From Prorocentrum cordatum (lineage: Eukaryota > Sar > Dinophyceae > Prorocentrales > Prorocentraceae): DNA of 64,000 nucleotides. Under the pieces are notes generated by a model that saw only the letters and a program-made list of their open reading frames with translations, was not told the DNA's origin and did not search any database. The translations under genes were made by a program, and so were the position numbers. The DNA is taken from contig CAUYUJ010019282.1 of the NCBI GenBank assembly GCA_963575745.1, positions 504,712-568,711 on the forward strand, written 5' to 3'. Each line of letters opens with the position of its first letter. Position 1 is the stretch's first letter. Below are positions 31,553 through 40,974 of this stretch, piece after piece.

Positions 31553-31563
31553 CGCCTCCATCT
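31553..31563. repeat. 11-bp target duplication, right copy
   Basis: CGCCTCCATCT, identical to 24,010-24,020, immediately 5' of LINE 1 in its own orientation. Confidence 0.88.
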
Positions 31564-32990
31564 GCGCTTATGCTTTTGGTATCCTAATAATAACCATTGC
31601 GCCTGTTGCTCTCCCGTGATTTATGTTGGCATACCGGAGCGAGCAAGGGCTGCGGCCTCGTCGTCCGAAGACGCATCTGCGTCAATACATGAGTCGGAAT
31701 CGGACTCGGCAGGTTGCCCCGCTGAGCCCAGTAGGGCCATGGCTTGCGCGGGGGCAACCGCGTCGGGCGGCCCCCGAAACCTGGCGCTGGAGTCTTGCGA
31801 CCCCGAGGCCGATCCACCGTTCTTAGCCAGTAGTGTCGTGGTCTCAATTGGTTGTGGATCGTCGTTCCAGACGTCGTTCGCAGGTTGCCCTGCGATAGCT
31901 TCCACGTGAAAGGTCTCGGCACGGTGCCCGTGACTGAAAATTCAGCCAATGTTACCAGGGGTTCTCCCAGCAAGGTGAGCACATGACCTCGCGCGTTCGA
32001 GTAGCGCGTCAAACTGTTGCTGGTCTCTCGGCACGCTGTGGTTTAGAGGCTGCAGGAGACGTTGTGCACGCGATGTCCCCACGCCAAGAGTTCTGAATCA
32101 AACCACTGTTAAGATTTGAACGTTGGGGATGTTGAAGCCTGCCGTTTCAGCTTCATAGCGGGCTATATGGAAGTGTGCTAACGTCTGTTCGATGCGTTCT
32201 CCCGCACGCACTCGGAAGTCAATGACAGCTGTGCCAGAGTTGACTTGACGCTCCTCTTCTAGATTCTCGAACTTCGCGCTTAAAATGAACGCGGCGTAGG
32301 TGGCGCCGTCGGCATGGCAACCGCATATGTTGACGCCAAAATTGATGACTGCTGGGGGGGGGCTCTCATGGCTATGGCCCGTGCGAGACCTCCTAAACGT
32401 CGCTGCAGGGCTGCAGCTTGCTGGGGGGGCGCCACGGCGCCTGTGATCACGTCGATCCAGGCATGTACCTCGCAAGCGAATTCGCGGAAAAAAAGGTACC
32501 TGAACGGCTGGATCCCAATGAGGGCCAGTCGTTTTTGCATCGTCTCCACCGCGCATATGTCCCACCGCGCGCCCGGTAGCGACCCACGTGAGCCCAAAGA
32601 TAGCAACGCCAATCCAATGGCCTCGCAGGTCGTAGTCGGATGTAGCAGGTCGGGGCCCCTGATGTGCGGCTGCAAGTCTGCGCGGGGGTGGGGGCGGCAC
32701 CGCGTCGCACCGCATGTTTCCATGCATTATGTATTCGAGGAAGTTTCCAAGTGGAGCGGGTGCGTGGACTTCAGGAGTACAGCGGCGCAGGGATGTAGGA
32801 CGAAAGTAAGAGGCCTGCGCGCAAGCGGAGATGTCGCTGCAAGCGTCCTTGCTATACTGCGTAGTTTTATACATTCCTCCGCGCAAACCCACTGCACCCT
32901 GATGTTCCACCATGTCTGTAGTCCACCAGATAGTGCCGTGGATGATGAGGAGTAGAGCTAGAGCTGACCACCATAGGCCAGCTCCGCAAG
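31564..32990 (-). pseudogene. gag N-terminal part of the copia-like element
   Basis: Helical capsid-like stretches: ETMQKRLALIGIQPFRYLFF and FACEVHAWIDVITGAVAPP in one frame; after a shift at a C9 run (32,352-32,360), GATYAAFILSAKFENLEEER, RIEQTLAHFHIARYEAETAG and, after a stop, LLQPLNHSVPRDQQQFDALL. An acidic Ser/Asp tail follows with AGQPA at 31,880-31,893 and 31,709-31,722. The frame then reads GYQKHKRRWR into the LINE insertion site. Confidence 0.7.
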
Positions 32991-32991
32991 A

Positions 32992-33253
32992 CAGTTTGAG
33001 AAGGGCTGGGAGGCCAAACCAGCAGCTTCGCCTTAGGCGAAGCACAGTCCCAGCTCTGTTGTACCGTAGTAACGATAGCCCGAGTAGTAAAGCGCGTACC
33101 ATCTTAAGCAATAGGAAGGTCCTTTTTGGCCTCGATGGCGAATCGCATGCCTCACAATAAGGCGCAGTCATATCTGGGCGGCCGGCCGCTTGAGCCGACG
33201 CGGCCGCGGGCGCACGCTCGCTTCCGCCCCTTATGTTCCCCAGCTCGCTTTAG
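32992..33253 (-). repeat. Candidate 5' LTR of the copia-like element
   Basis: 262-bp copy of the repeat at 7300-7560, about nine-tenths identical, lying just upstream of gag in sense order. It carries the same GCTTCGCCTTAGGCGAAGC hairpin. The divergence between copies fits an old insertion. Confidence 0.55.
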
Positions 33254-33268
33254 AGTCAAACCGGCTCG

Positions 33269-33296
33269 GCGCGCCTGCGTTCTCACGCAGGCGCGC
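33269..33296. other. Perfect 11-bp hairpin
   Basis: GCGCGCCTGCG, loop TTCTCA, CGCAGGCGCGC, just outside the right candidate LTR. It has the form of a strong terminator-like stem but no T tract follows. Confidence 0.85.
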
Positions 33297-33509
33297 TCCT
33301 GTAGTCCTACTTCAAAGCACCGCCTTGCTTGCGCGCGGAACCCATGCCCCCCGAAATCGCCGCGGGCGCGCTGCAACCTCCACCTTTGGCGATGAAGACT
33401 GCAATGGTTCAGATGAGCGACGACGGTCTGCGAACACACGCGACTCAAACTAGGTATGTGGGGTTCCTCGGTAGCGCAATTTGCATCCTCGCCTCGGGAG
33501 CTTACGGGC

Positions 33510-33700
33510 GCTCCAAGACGGCCCAGAGGCTCCCAGGATCGATCCAACATGGCCCAAGAGGCCTCCAAGAGCCCCTCTACTAGCCCTCCACGAGCGCCCA
33601 CAACGGCCCAAGAGGGCCCCTAGACAGCCCCAAAGGCTTCCAAAATGGCCGAAGAAGCTCCCATGACGGCCCCAAGAGCGGGCCAAGACGGGGCGCGCTA
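33510..33700. repeat. M1 minisatellite, short array
   Basis: Degenerate CCAAGAGGCC / CCAAGACGGCC units, the same family as at 2640-4020. Confidence 0.8.
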
Positions 33701-35440
33701 GGCATTGGTTCCCGCCATGGTGCACAAAGAGTTCGTTCTTGAACTTGCCCGGGCACCTGCTCCACCCAGGTAGCAATAGGTGGTCAGCGGTCGCTGGGAA
33801 TATGTACGCGCAAGAATTGGATCGTGCGTGACAGTAAAGCGCGTGGTGCCGTCGGTCGTCGTCGTAGCCGTCACTGTCCGCGACGCTGGCGTGGTGGTAG
33901 TAAGCTGTCCATCCGCTAGGGCAGCGCATGTCGTGGCGTGTGTTTCGGCGGCAATGGAGTGAGGTAGAACGGATGTGTGTCTGCCGATCCGTTCATCTTG
34001 GTCCACGGGTCGCCGTTCTATGATGGCGTCGGAGTCTGTTGTTTCGTATATGATGTCTGGTACGTTTGCCCATGGACGGCGGGGAGGGCGGGGTTGTTGC
34101 TGTGGTGCTGGCTGTGTAGGTGGCTCTGGTATTTGCATATTTGCGTTGGTGACGGTGGCGCGTGCGCGCAGCCGGCGTTTGGTACTGCTCTGTGTTGGTT
34201 TGCTTGTTTGGGTTTGAGCGTCAGGGTTAGTATACGCTGCCGTGGTGGCGTCATTGGCGCGTGCCCTGTGCAGGTGGATCGTAATTTGTCCTCGCGCTCG
34301 TAGCGTCTGATCTCTATGTCACGGATCTTCGCGAGTTAGCCTTGTACAAAATTGTAGTGTGGATGTTCGGCTGGAATGTCCGTAGGAACCCTGACTCCGT
34401 CTCGCGTTCTGATGTACTTGGGCGGTCGGAAGTTGAAGTGTGGTCCGCCAGGAATAAGTATTTCATGCGTGGGTTGTGGACGCATGAAGGTGGGATTGCA
34501 CTCGTTGCATGCAATGAACTCGTTGCATGCAATGAACTCGCTTGAAAAGTTTACAGGGAAAAGGTGGTACAATATGCGGGGCCGCATCGGGTTGTCAGGC
34601 GTCGGTGCGGTCCGCTCATAGTGCGATGTGGGTATTGGTTGCTGGTGATGGTATGGCTGTAAACGTGCCGTACCACTCCACTGGTTCAACGGTTTGCATT
34701 CGTAGTCTGATGGGGCTTGTCGCTCCACATGCTCTGGTTGTAAATATGCGGAGGTGGTGTAATGTGTCTTCTCCGCTTTGCTACTATGCGTGCGGCCCAA
34801 GGTGGGTGTAATGTTGATGCTCCTGGTGTGTGGAATGCATCCGCAAAGTAGTTGGTTAGAGAGAACAGCTCTGAGCCTAAGATAACTCTGTGTTGAGGGT
34901 CGGTCATGGAACTGATAAATGTGGTGCGGTCGGCGTGGGAAACTTGGTGCGTATGCCGCAGTCTTCGTCAATCTGGAACTCGTACCTCGTGTCGTGATCT
35001 TGTACAGCGTCTCCTTGAGGCTCTGTTCGATGCCGTTTTCGTTAAAGTAAGCGCATCTTCTTAATCATACTATGTTGTGTTCGATGTCGCTGCTTAGTTC
35101 GTCCCACGTGAGGTGGATGAGCAAGCAGCCGTCGTCGTACGTCGAGTTGAGTCTGTTCGTTGTCGTCGAATGGCTGTTGGTCCTGGCGGTACTCGGCCTT
35201 TCTGTAGTAAGGTATGCAGGTTGGTTTCTGTGTCCTCCTCCTCCTCGTTCTCCTCATCCTCCTCCTCGGCGTCGCCGCCGACGTCACCGCTGCTGTCCTT
35301 GACAGGCGTGTCTGCGGATGCAGACTTATTTGTTTCAACTGTCTGTGTCAATCCAAAAGTTCTGCAGTGTCTTGAAGCGTGCTTTTTCTTCTGTTTCCGA
35401 AAGAGATGGTGAACGCTGCAGGCTTGAGGCACGAGCACAG
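33700..35440 (-). other. AT-richer block with coding-like minus frames
   Basis: Lower GC than its surroundings. Minus frames show coding-like stretches that I cannot join: an acidic run with EEEDEENEEEED-like composition near 35,250, DHDTRYEFQIDEDCGIRTKF near 34,970, and a Thr-rich stretch near 33,850. No family is recognised. It may be the remains of a gene or element of different origin. Confidence 0.4.
34336..34971 (-). CDS. Unrecognised ORF, 211 codons
   Basis: Longest open frame of the AT-richer block. It is rich in His, Pro, Tyr, Thr and Arg. It contains a tandem duplication of a ~20-bp unit, GTTGCATGCAATGAACTC (34,503-34,540), which gives Phe-Ile-Ala-Cys-Asn-Glu twice. The C-terminus, GPHFNFRPPKYIRTRDGVRV then PTDIPAEHPHYNFVQG, is the most protein-like part. 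Codon use is unlike the GC3-rich ORFs at 36 and 41 kb. It may be a pseudogene or a chance frame. Confidence 0.3.
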   Translation of the reverse strand: MTKTAAYAPSFPRRPHHIYQFHDRPSTQSYLRLRAVLSNQLLCGCIPHTRSINITPTLGRTHSSKAEKTHYTTSAYLQPEHVERQAPSDYECKPLNQWSGTARLQPYHHQQPIPTSHYERTAPTPDNPMRPRILYHLFPVNFSSEFIACNEFIACNECNPTFMRPQPTHEILIPGGPHFNFRPPKYIRTRDGVRVPTDIPAEHPHYNFVQG

Positions 35441-35657
35441 ATGAACGCGAAAGCTTCTCCAGAAACGTGAATCGACAAAGTTACGGTGTAAGATTCATAG
35501 TTTGATCTGGTTCGGCTACACGCAAGAGTGACTCTAGGCAAGAGCGACCTTCGGTGCGCGACTTTCGGGGGGGGCGCGGAGGGCCAAACCCAAGCGCGGA
35601 AGCCGCTAGCGCACCACATCCAACCAACTAGGGAACCTAGTGAACCCGAACCAAAAG

Positions 35658-36074
35658 TCACTCCGGCGGAAGGCCACTCTTACGTAGAGCCGACTGGTTC
35701 GCATCTGCCTCCCGAGCTTCATCGTCACGGCTGCAGCGAACAAGCGACAACGCCGTCATCGTCCGGCGCGTCTGCACGGCCAGCGAGGAACGCCTCAGCG
35801 TGCTGGCACCTGTGGTCCTGGAGCGGTCAAGCGGACTGCGGCTGTAGCGCAAGGTGCGTCCTCCAGCGAGGAGACCAGGGATCTCGCCCGCCACGGCGCT
35901 CGTGACCAGGCCGTAGTCCGCGATCAACGCCACATGAACGCCCTCATCGGGCGTGACGAAGATGCAGCCGACGACGGAGCGGCCCAGCACCATGCGCTCG
36001 TGCCGAAGAGCTTCTGTGGCGCCGGAAAACGCCTAGAAGAACTGGTGGGCCTCCACTGAGAGAAAATCTGCCAT
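35658..36074 (-). CDS. GC3-rich coding block with one in-frame TAG, unrecognised
   Basis: From an ATG at 36,074 the frame reads MADFLSVEAHQFF, a TAG at 36,033-36,035, then AFSGATEALRHERMVLGRSV, VGCIFVTPDEGVHVALIADY and GLVTSAVAGEIPGLLAGG to a stop at 35,658. Codons end mostly in G or C, as in well-expressed dinoflagellate genes, and differ from the retroelement to the left. The sense sequence before the second part, CTTCTAG followed by GCG, could be a 3' splice site, in which case the TAG is intronic. I recognise no family. Confidence 0.45.
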
Positions 36075-36099
36075 TACCGAGTTCGTCCTTCGAAGCCGC

Positions 36100-36650
36100 C
36101 AGTCGCGTCAGACGCTGACCGGCTCGGCAGGATGGGGAGTCGTCGAATGCTGCGACAACACAAGCGGTGCAGCGGCTGGTGGCACCACCCAGCGGTCCAC
36201 GAAAAAGCCCGCGATCAGCTGCAACATGGTCAGCCTGGTCAGCGTCGAAATGGGCCAGGCGAAGCTACAACAGTTACACTGGCAAGTGCAGACAGGAGCC
36301 AGCGCGTCCCGCACCAAGAGGCAAAAAGGCCGGTCGGCAAGAGGCACGCGACTCCCGCGGGAACGACAAGAATCCCACCAGCCCTCCGGGCGTAGGTGGT
36401 TTAAGGCGTTTCCTCTTCCACCCCTCCCTCTTCCCCTTCGGGGAGGGGTTTATCACTATTCGCTATGAATATGCACGCCCTCCCCCAGGCGACTGGGAAC
36501 CAACCAAGGACAATGAGTCTTCCCCCCCATCATCCTTTGTACATAACAATGCAAAATATATTCTGCCTCCAAATTCGGAGCATGCGCAGCGAACCCGATG
36601 CGGCCTCCCCCCACCATCCCTGTCAAAAACAATACAGAGTACACTTGGCG
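36100..36650. other. Unassigned
   Basis: Minus frames here (for example MLQLIAGFFVDRWVVPPAAA near 36,230) have moderately GC-rich third positions and could be an upstream exon of the 36.0-kb block, but no splice phase works cleanly. Nothing else is seen. Confidence 0.35.
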
Positions 36651-37014
36651 GCGGCAGCTGCGGCGGCTGCGGCGAGGGCAGCGGCTGCGGCGGCTGCGGC
36701 GGTGGCGGCGGCGGTGGCGGCGGCGGCGGGGGCGGCGGCGGCGGCAGCGGCGGCGGCGGCGGCGGTAGCGGCGGCGGTGGCGGCAGCGGCTGCGGCGGCA
36801 GCGGCTGCGGCGGCAGCGGCTGCGGCGGCGGCGATTCGGCAGCGGGGGCGACGCTGGCGGGGGCGGCGGCGGCGGCGGCGGGCGGCGCGGCGGCGGCGGC
36901 GGCGGACGGCGGCGGGCGGGCTGCGCGGCGGCGGCGGCGGCGGCATGCGGCGGTGGCGGCGGCGCGGCGGCGGCGGCGGCGGAAGCGGCGGGCGGCGGCG
37001 GCGGCGGCGGCAGA
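36651..37014. repeat. (GGC)n tract
   Basis: About 360 bp of GGC/GGCTGC/GGCAGC repeats, giving poly-Gly, poly-Ala and poly-Arg frames. Confidence 0.95.
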
Positions 37015-37313
37015 TTGGCCCCCAGTAGCTGTTCATCCAAAGACGACTGCTGAATATGCTGCGGCTCGGGCCAGGCTCGTGTGCTACGTATGAGTTGGGA
37101 GGGCGGGTGGGAGTGAGCGAGACGGCTTGCGGGCGGGGAGGGGGTATTGACCCCTCCCCCTACCCCCTCCCCTGGACCTGGACGGGGCGTTCCGCGAGCG
37201 GTCGAGAGCGTCTAAAACGGCATCGGCGAGGATGACAAAATCATCGTGTTCCAACGTTTTGGCCCAATGTTGGCCTCCGGGGGGAGAGGCTAATTAGGGA
37301 ACCTCACTTTTTT

Positions 37314-38060
37314 TGATCGATCTCCTCCGAGATGGCCCCAAGAGCGCTCCCAAGGTTCCCAAGGATTCCCAAGAGGGCCCCATTGATCGATCTCCTCCGA
37401 GATGGCCCCAAGAGCGCTCCCAAGGTTCCCAAGGATTCCCAAGAGGGCCCCAAGAGGTGGCAAGGAGGCCCCACGAGGCCCCCAAGACCTCCCAAGAGAC
37501 CCCCAAAAGGCCCCAAGAGGCCCCCCAGAGGCACCCAAGACGCTCCAAGAGGCCCCGGCGAGAATGCCAATATCATTATTTGGTTGACCACATTCTGGCC
37601 TCGTGGGGGGGAACTGCTTAAATGGTTCCAAGAGCGCCTGGGAGAGCCCACGATGACCTACAAGATGGCTCAAGATAAGATGCCTCAAGATGGTTCCCAC
37701 GATGCTCCAATGGCCAAAGAGCTCACCCTGGAGGCCGTCCAAAACCGTAGGAAGATAAATGTTGTTGGTTTTCTCGCCTTTTCGCTTCCGATGGCCATCC
37801 GAGGACTCAAGATGGCTCCAAGATTGCCCAAGAGGGTCCAAGAGCGCTCCCAAGGCTCCCAAGAGCGCTTCAAGAGGGCCCCAAGAGGCGCCCAGGAGGC
37901 CCCAGGAGGCCCCAACAGGCGCCCAAGAGGCCTCCAAGAGGCTTCCAAGAGACCCCCAAGAGGCCCCAATAAGCTCTCCGAGGCACCCGAGACGCTCTAA
38001 GAGGCGTCCGGGACCGCCCGGAGGCAGGCCCCCAAGACGCCCCAAGAGGCATCCACAGGG
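37314..38060. repeat. M1 minisatellite with a perfect 70-bp duplication
   Basis: CCAAGAGGCC-type array. Bases 37,314-37,383 are repeated exactly as 37,384-37,453, beginning TGATCGATCTCCTCCGAG. The perfect match against a degenerate background points to a very recent duplication or an assembly artefact. Two non-repetitive spacers lie near 37,560-37,720 and 37,735-37,800. Confidence 0.92.
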
Positions 38061-38400
38061 GGACCCTTCCTCTGTGTGCTGCCCACTTCCCTAATCGAGG
38101 CAATTCCTCTGGGCATCGTTTCTGGATGGGCCGGTGGGATTACTTTTTTGATCTGCGGCCCGCAAGGAAAAGTCTAGAGGGCGTGTCAATCAGGCTAACT
38201 GGGGCACAGAGCCAGATAATTCGTGCAACATGCAGAACACATTGGGGAAAACGGGCAGACGGCGAGGGAGGAGGAGCGAGGCGACGGAAGAACGAAAGGC
38301 TGGTGGGGTCACGGGAAGCGTCTAAACTTTCCGAATTGAAGAGAAACTTCAGAGATAGTAGCCCTGGCCGCCAGCCCCATGCCGACCGTTTGTATTACGT
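38061..38400. other. No gene recognised
   Basis: Unassigned sequence between the minisatellite and the GAC run. Confidence 0.5.
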
Positions 38401-38407
38401 GCCCTGC

Positions 38408-38408
38408 A

Positions 38409-38442
<34 letters not shown>

Positions 38443-38479
38443 GCGACGGAGACGGAGACGGAGACGACGACAGCGGCGT

Positions 38480-38552
<73 letters not shown>

Positions 38553-38590
38553 GCCGACGACGACGACGAGGACGACGAGGACGACGATGG
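38408..38590. repeat. (GAC)n / (GGC)n tract
   Basis: Degenerate GAC, GGC and GAG trinucleotide repeats. Confidence 0.92.
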
Positions 38591-38949
38591 CCGACTCCTG
38601 GCGAGAACGACGTACGCTTGCTTCGGCTGGCGCGCGCGGCCCTAGCTGGGCGGGACATTTTCTCGGGGCGCCGCCGCGCCTGGCGCGCGGACCCCCCCAG
38701 CGCGTGCGCGCGCCCGCCGCGCCAAAAGGGCGCGGCTGGCCGAGCAGCTGCGAGCGCCTGATTCAGACCCGACGGCGGCGGCGGCAGCAAGCCGTCATCA
38801 CCTACGCTAGGGAAATTACTCGACGCGGGGACCCCCACATGTGCATCTCATACTCCTGTGACGTTTCGCTGAGGAACTCGGCTTATGGGCATCTGGGTGT
38901 GGGAGCGAGTCCGCGTAGGCGATAGGCACGGTAATGACGACGACGACTT

Positions 38950-39030
38950 CAGTGACGTCCTCCCCCTCCTCCTCCCTCTCCTCTTCCCCCTCCTCCTCCT
39001 TCTACTACTCCCCTTCCTCTTTCTGGACAT
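38950..39030. repeat. (TCC)n-rich tract
   Basis: CCTCC/CTTCC repeats on the plus strand. Confidence 0.85.
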
Positions 39031-39244
39031 ATGTCAGGAGACGAGGGAAACACAAGTGGAAGAGCGAGGGGGAGTTCCTCTTGCTGTTCTCCCCGCGGCA
39101 GCTCAGGCAAGCGCGCATGGCGTTAGTACGCCATCTCTCTGGCGTGCTACCCGCGGCAACTGCTGGCACTCGGGGTACCCAAGTGCCACGCCAGCTATAT
39201 CGCGGTAATCATTTGTGTGTGAGCCTTAGTGCGGATGAATATGA

Positions 39245-39560
39245 GCGCGGGTGACCTGAGTCTGAGCGGGTCAATGTGTGAGCGGACCCAGGTATGATCG
39301 AGCCTGAGTGTGAGCGAGTCTGGATACAGCCAGTTTGAGTATGAGTGGGTCTGAGTATGAGTGAGTATGAGTGCGAGCGAGTCTAAGTGCGAGTGTGTCT
39401 GAGTGTGAGTGAGTCTGAGTGTGGGTGAGTCTGAGTTTGAGTATGACGAGTACAAATCTGAATATGGATGAGGCCTGGGTGCGAGACAGTCTGCGTATGA
39501 GTGAATCTGAGAGTCTGAGGGCTGGTGAGTCTGAGTGCGAGTGAGTCTGAATGGTTGCGA
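39245..39560. repeat. GTGAGTCTGA repeats (family M2), first block
   Basis: Units of GTGAGTCTGAGT and GTGAGT, about 6 and 12 bp. The same family resumes at 40,330-40,690. Confidence 0.9.
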
Positions 39561-39564
39561 AAAG

Positions 39565-40325
39565 TCTGGGGGGTGGGGGGGGGGCAGAAACAGGCGAACC
39601 GCCTGAGCCATCCCCCCAGTCTGAGCGCGAATCCGGCACTGCCCTACCCATGACGGCTCCGCCGTGGGGTGCCCAAGTGCCACGCCTGCTGTAACGAGGT
39701 GAGCAGTGGACCACAGAAGAACGTGGTGGGCAGACACGGGGAAACCGCTTGAGCCATCCCCCCAGCCAGAACGCGAATCCTGGAGTGTCCCCACCCCTGG
39801 CAGCTTCCTCCCCAAGGTGCCTAAACGCCATGCGTGCTCACAGAAAGAATACATCTGCGGGGCAGAAACCGTGTCCCCAAACCTGGAGTGTCTCTACCCC
39901 TGACGGCTCCCCCTTGGGGTGCCCAAATGCCACGCCTGTACAACGGTGAATATTGAACCACCAAAAGAAAAAGTCTTGGGGGGCAGAAAAAGGCAAACCG
40001 CCTGAGACATCCTCACAAACTGTTCCGAAAGCAGAGGGTGCTGGGCATACGTGCTGGCAGACCGCATAAGACATCCTCACATTCTGGGCGCGAATCCACG
40101 GATATCACCGCCCCTGGCGCCCCCCATTGCAGGAGTGCTGAAACCAGCGCCTCGCCTGAGACATCCTCAGAATCTGCTCCGAAAGCAGAGGGTGCTGGGC
40201 ATGCAAAGAAGCAACCCGCATAAGACATCCCCACAATCTGGCCACGAATCCTGGAGTGTCCCCACCACTGGCGCCGCCTCCTTGAGCGCCCAAATGCTAC
40301 GCCTGATATATCACGGTGAACATTG
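39565..40325 (+). repeat. ~130-bp tandem units between the M2 blocks
   Basis: Units contain GGCAGAAA(C/A)AGGC(G/A)AACCGC(C/T)TGAG(C/A)CAT, CGAATCC(T)GGA and GGGTGCCCAA(A/G)TGCCACGCCTG, at about 39,585, 39,725, 39,860 and 39,985, with shorter versions near 40,065, 40,145 and 40,215. Flanking by the same M2 repeat on both sides suggests one larger repeat structure. Confidence 0.75.
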
Positions 40326-40329
40326 GAGC

Positions 40330-40690
40330 ACGAATGAATATGAGTGAGTCTGAGTCTGAGTAGGAAAGAAATACTAATGTGATTTTGTCCGAGAGTGAGT
40401 GAGTCTGAAAGTGAGTGAGTCTCCATGTGCTACGTCTCAGTATGAGTGAGTCTGAGTGTGAGTAAGTCTTACTGTGAATGAGCGTACGTAAGTGTGAGTG
40501 AGTCAGAGTCTGAGTGAGTCTGAGCGTGAGTGAGTCTGAGTGAGTAAATCTGACTGCAAATGTGTCTGAATACGAGCATATGCGTGAGTCTGAGTGTGAG
40601 TGAGTCTGACTGTGAATGAATCTGGGTGTGACTAAATCAGAATATGAATGAGTGTGAGTGTGAGTGAGTGTGACTGTGGTTAATGAAGAG
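40330..40690. repeat. GTGAGTCTGA repeats (family M2), second block
   Basis: Continuation of the M2 family after the ~130-bp units. Confidence 0.9.
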
Positions 40691-40754
40691 GAGAAAGATG
40701 AAGTGAGAAGGTTCTTGGGGCCGTCTAAGTAATAATAATAACCCCAGCTTAGGA

Positions 40755-40967
40755 TATGGGGAGCCCGCAATGACCCAAACATACAAATTCGGAGGTCCGC
40801 GCAGATTTCTCAGATCGGCGCAGACCCCCCCCCCCCTGGCGGCGCGCGGAGCGCGCCAGTGGCGGCCCCGGGCCAGAGGCGCCGCCAGTGGGCCCCAGCG
40901 CCGATCCGATGAATCCGCGCGGACCTCCGAGTTTGCACATGCTTATGCCATTTCCTGTTCCCCTATA
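40755..40967. mobile_element. Fold-back element, copy 1
   Basis: Long imperfect inverted repeat. The left arm (about 40,782-40,821) contains TTCGGAGGTCCGCGCAGATT and the right arm (about 40,898-40,938) contains AATCCGCGCGGACCTCCGAG. Weaker similarity runs outward through ATGGCATAAGCA-like sequence. The central part includes C14 and a GC-rich palindrome. A second copy is at 42,792-42,957. It begins 8 bp after the stop codon of the 40,975-41,610 ORF. It fits a MITE or an introner-like element. Confidence 0.75.
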
Positions 40968-40974
40968 CGTGGCC

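Larger units (their letters stand above)
7300..33253 (-). mobile_element. Decayed copia-like retroelement with nested insertions
   Basis: Minus-strand polyprotein remains run continuously from gag near 32.9 kb to RNase H at 7.7 kb. The order is gag, CCHC knuckle, AGxPA-rich linker, Tpt1/KptA-like domain, RING-like finger, retropepsin, methyltransferase-like modules, pre-integrase zinc region, integrase, RT and RNase H. Integrase before RT is the Ty1/copia order. Three later insertions (a LINE, a TIR element and an A-rich TIR segment) account for about 10.3 kb, leaving about 15.6 kb, which is long for copia. Stops, frameshifts and altered catalytic residues show that this copy is dead. The pol domains are secure; that a single insertion event spans the whole interval is inferred from domain order and the flanking repeats. 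Confidence 0.7.

Noticed and set aside
33269-33296. Bacterial-type intrinsic terminator
   Set aside because: The hairpin is perfect but there is no T tract, and nothing else suggests bacterial genes.
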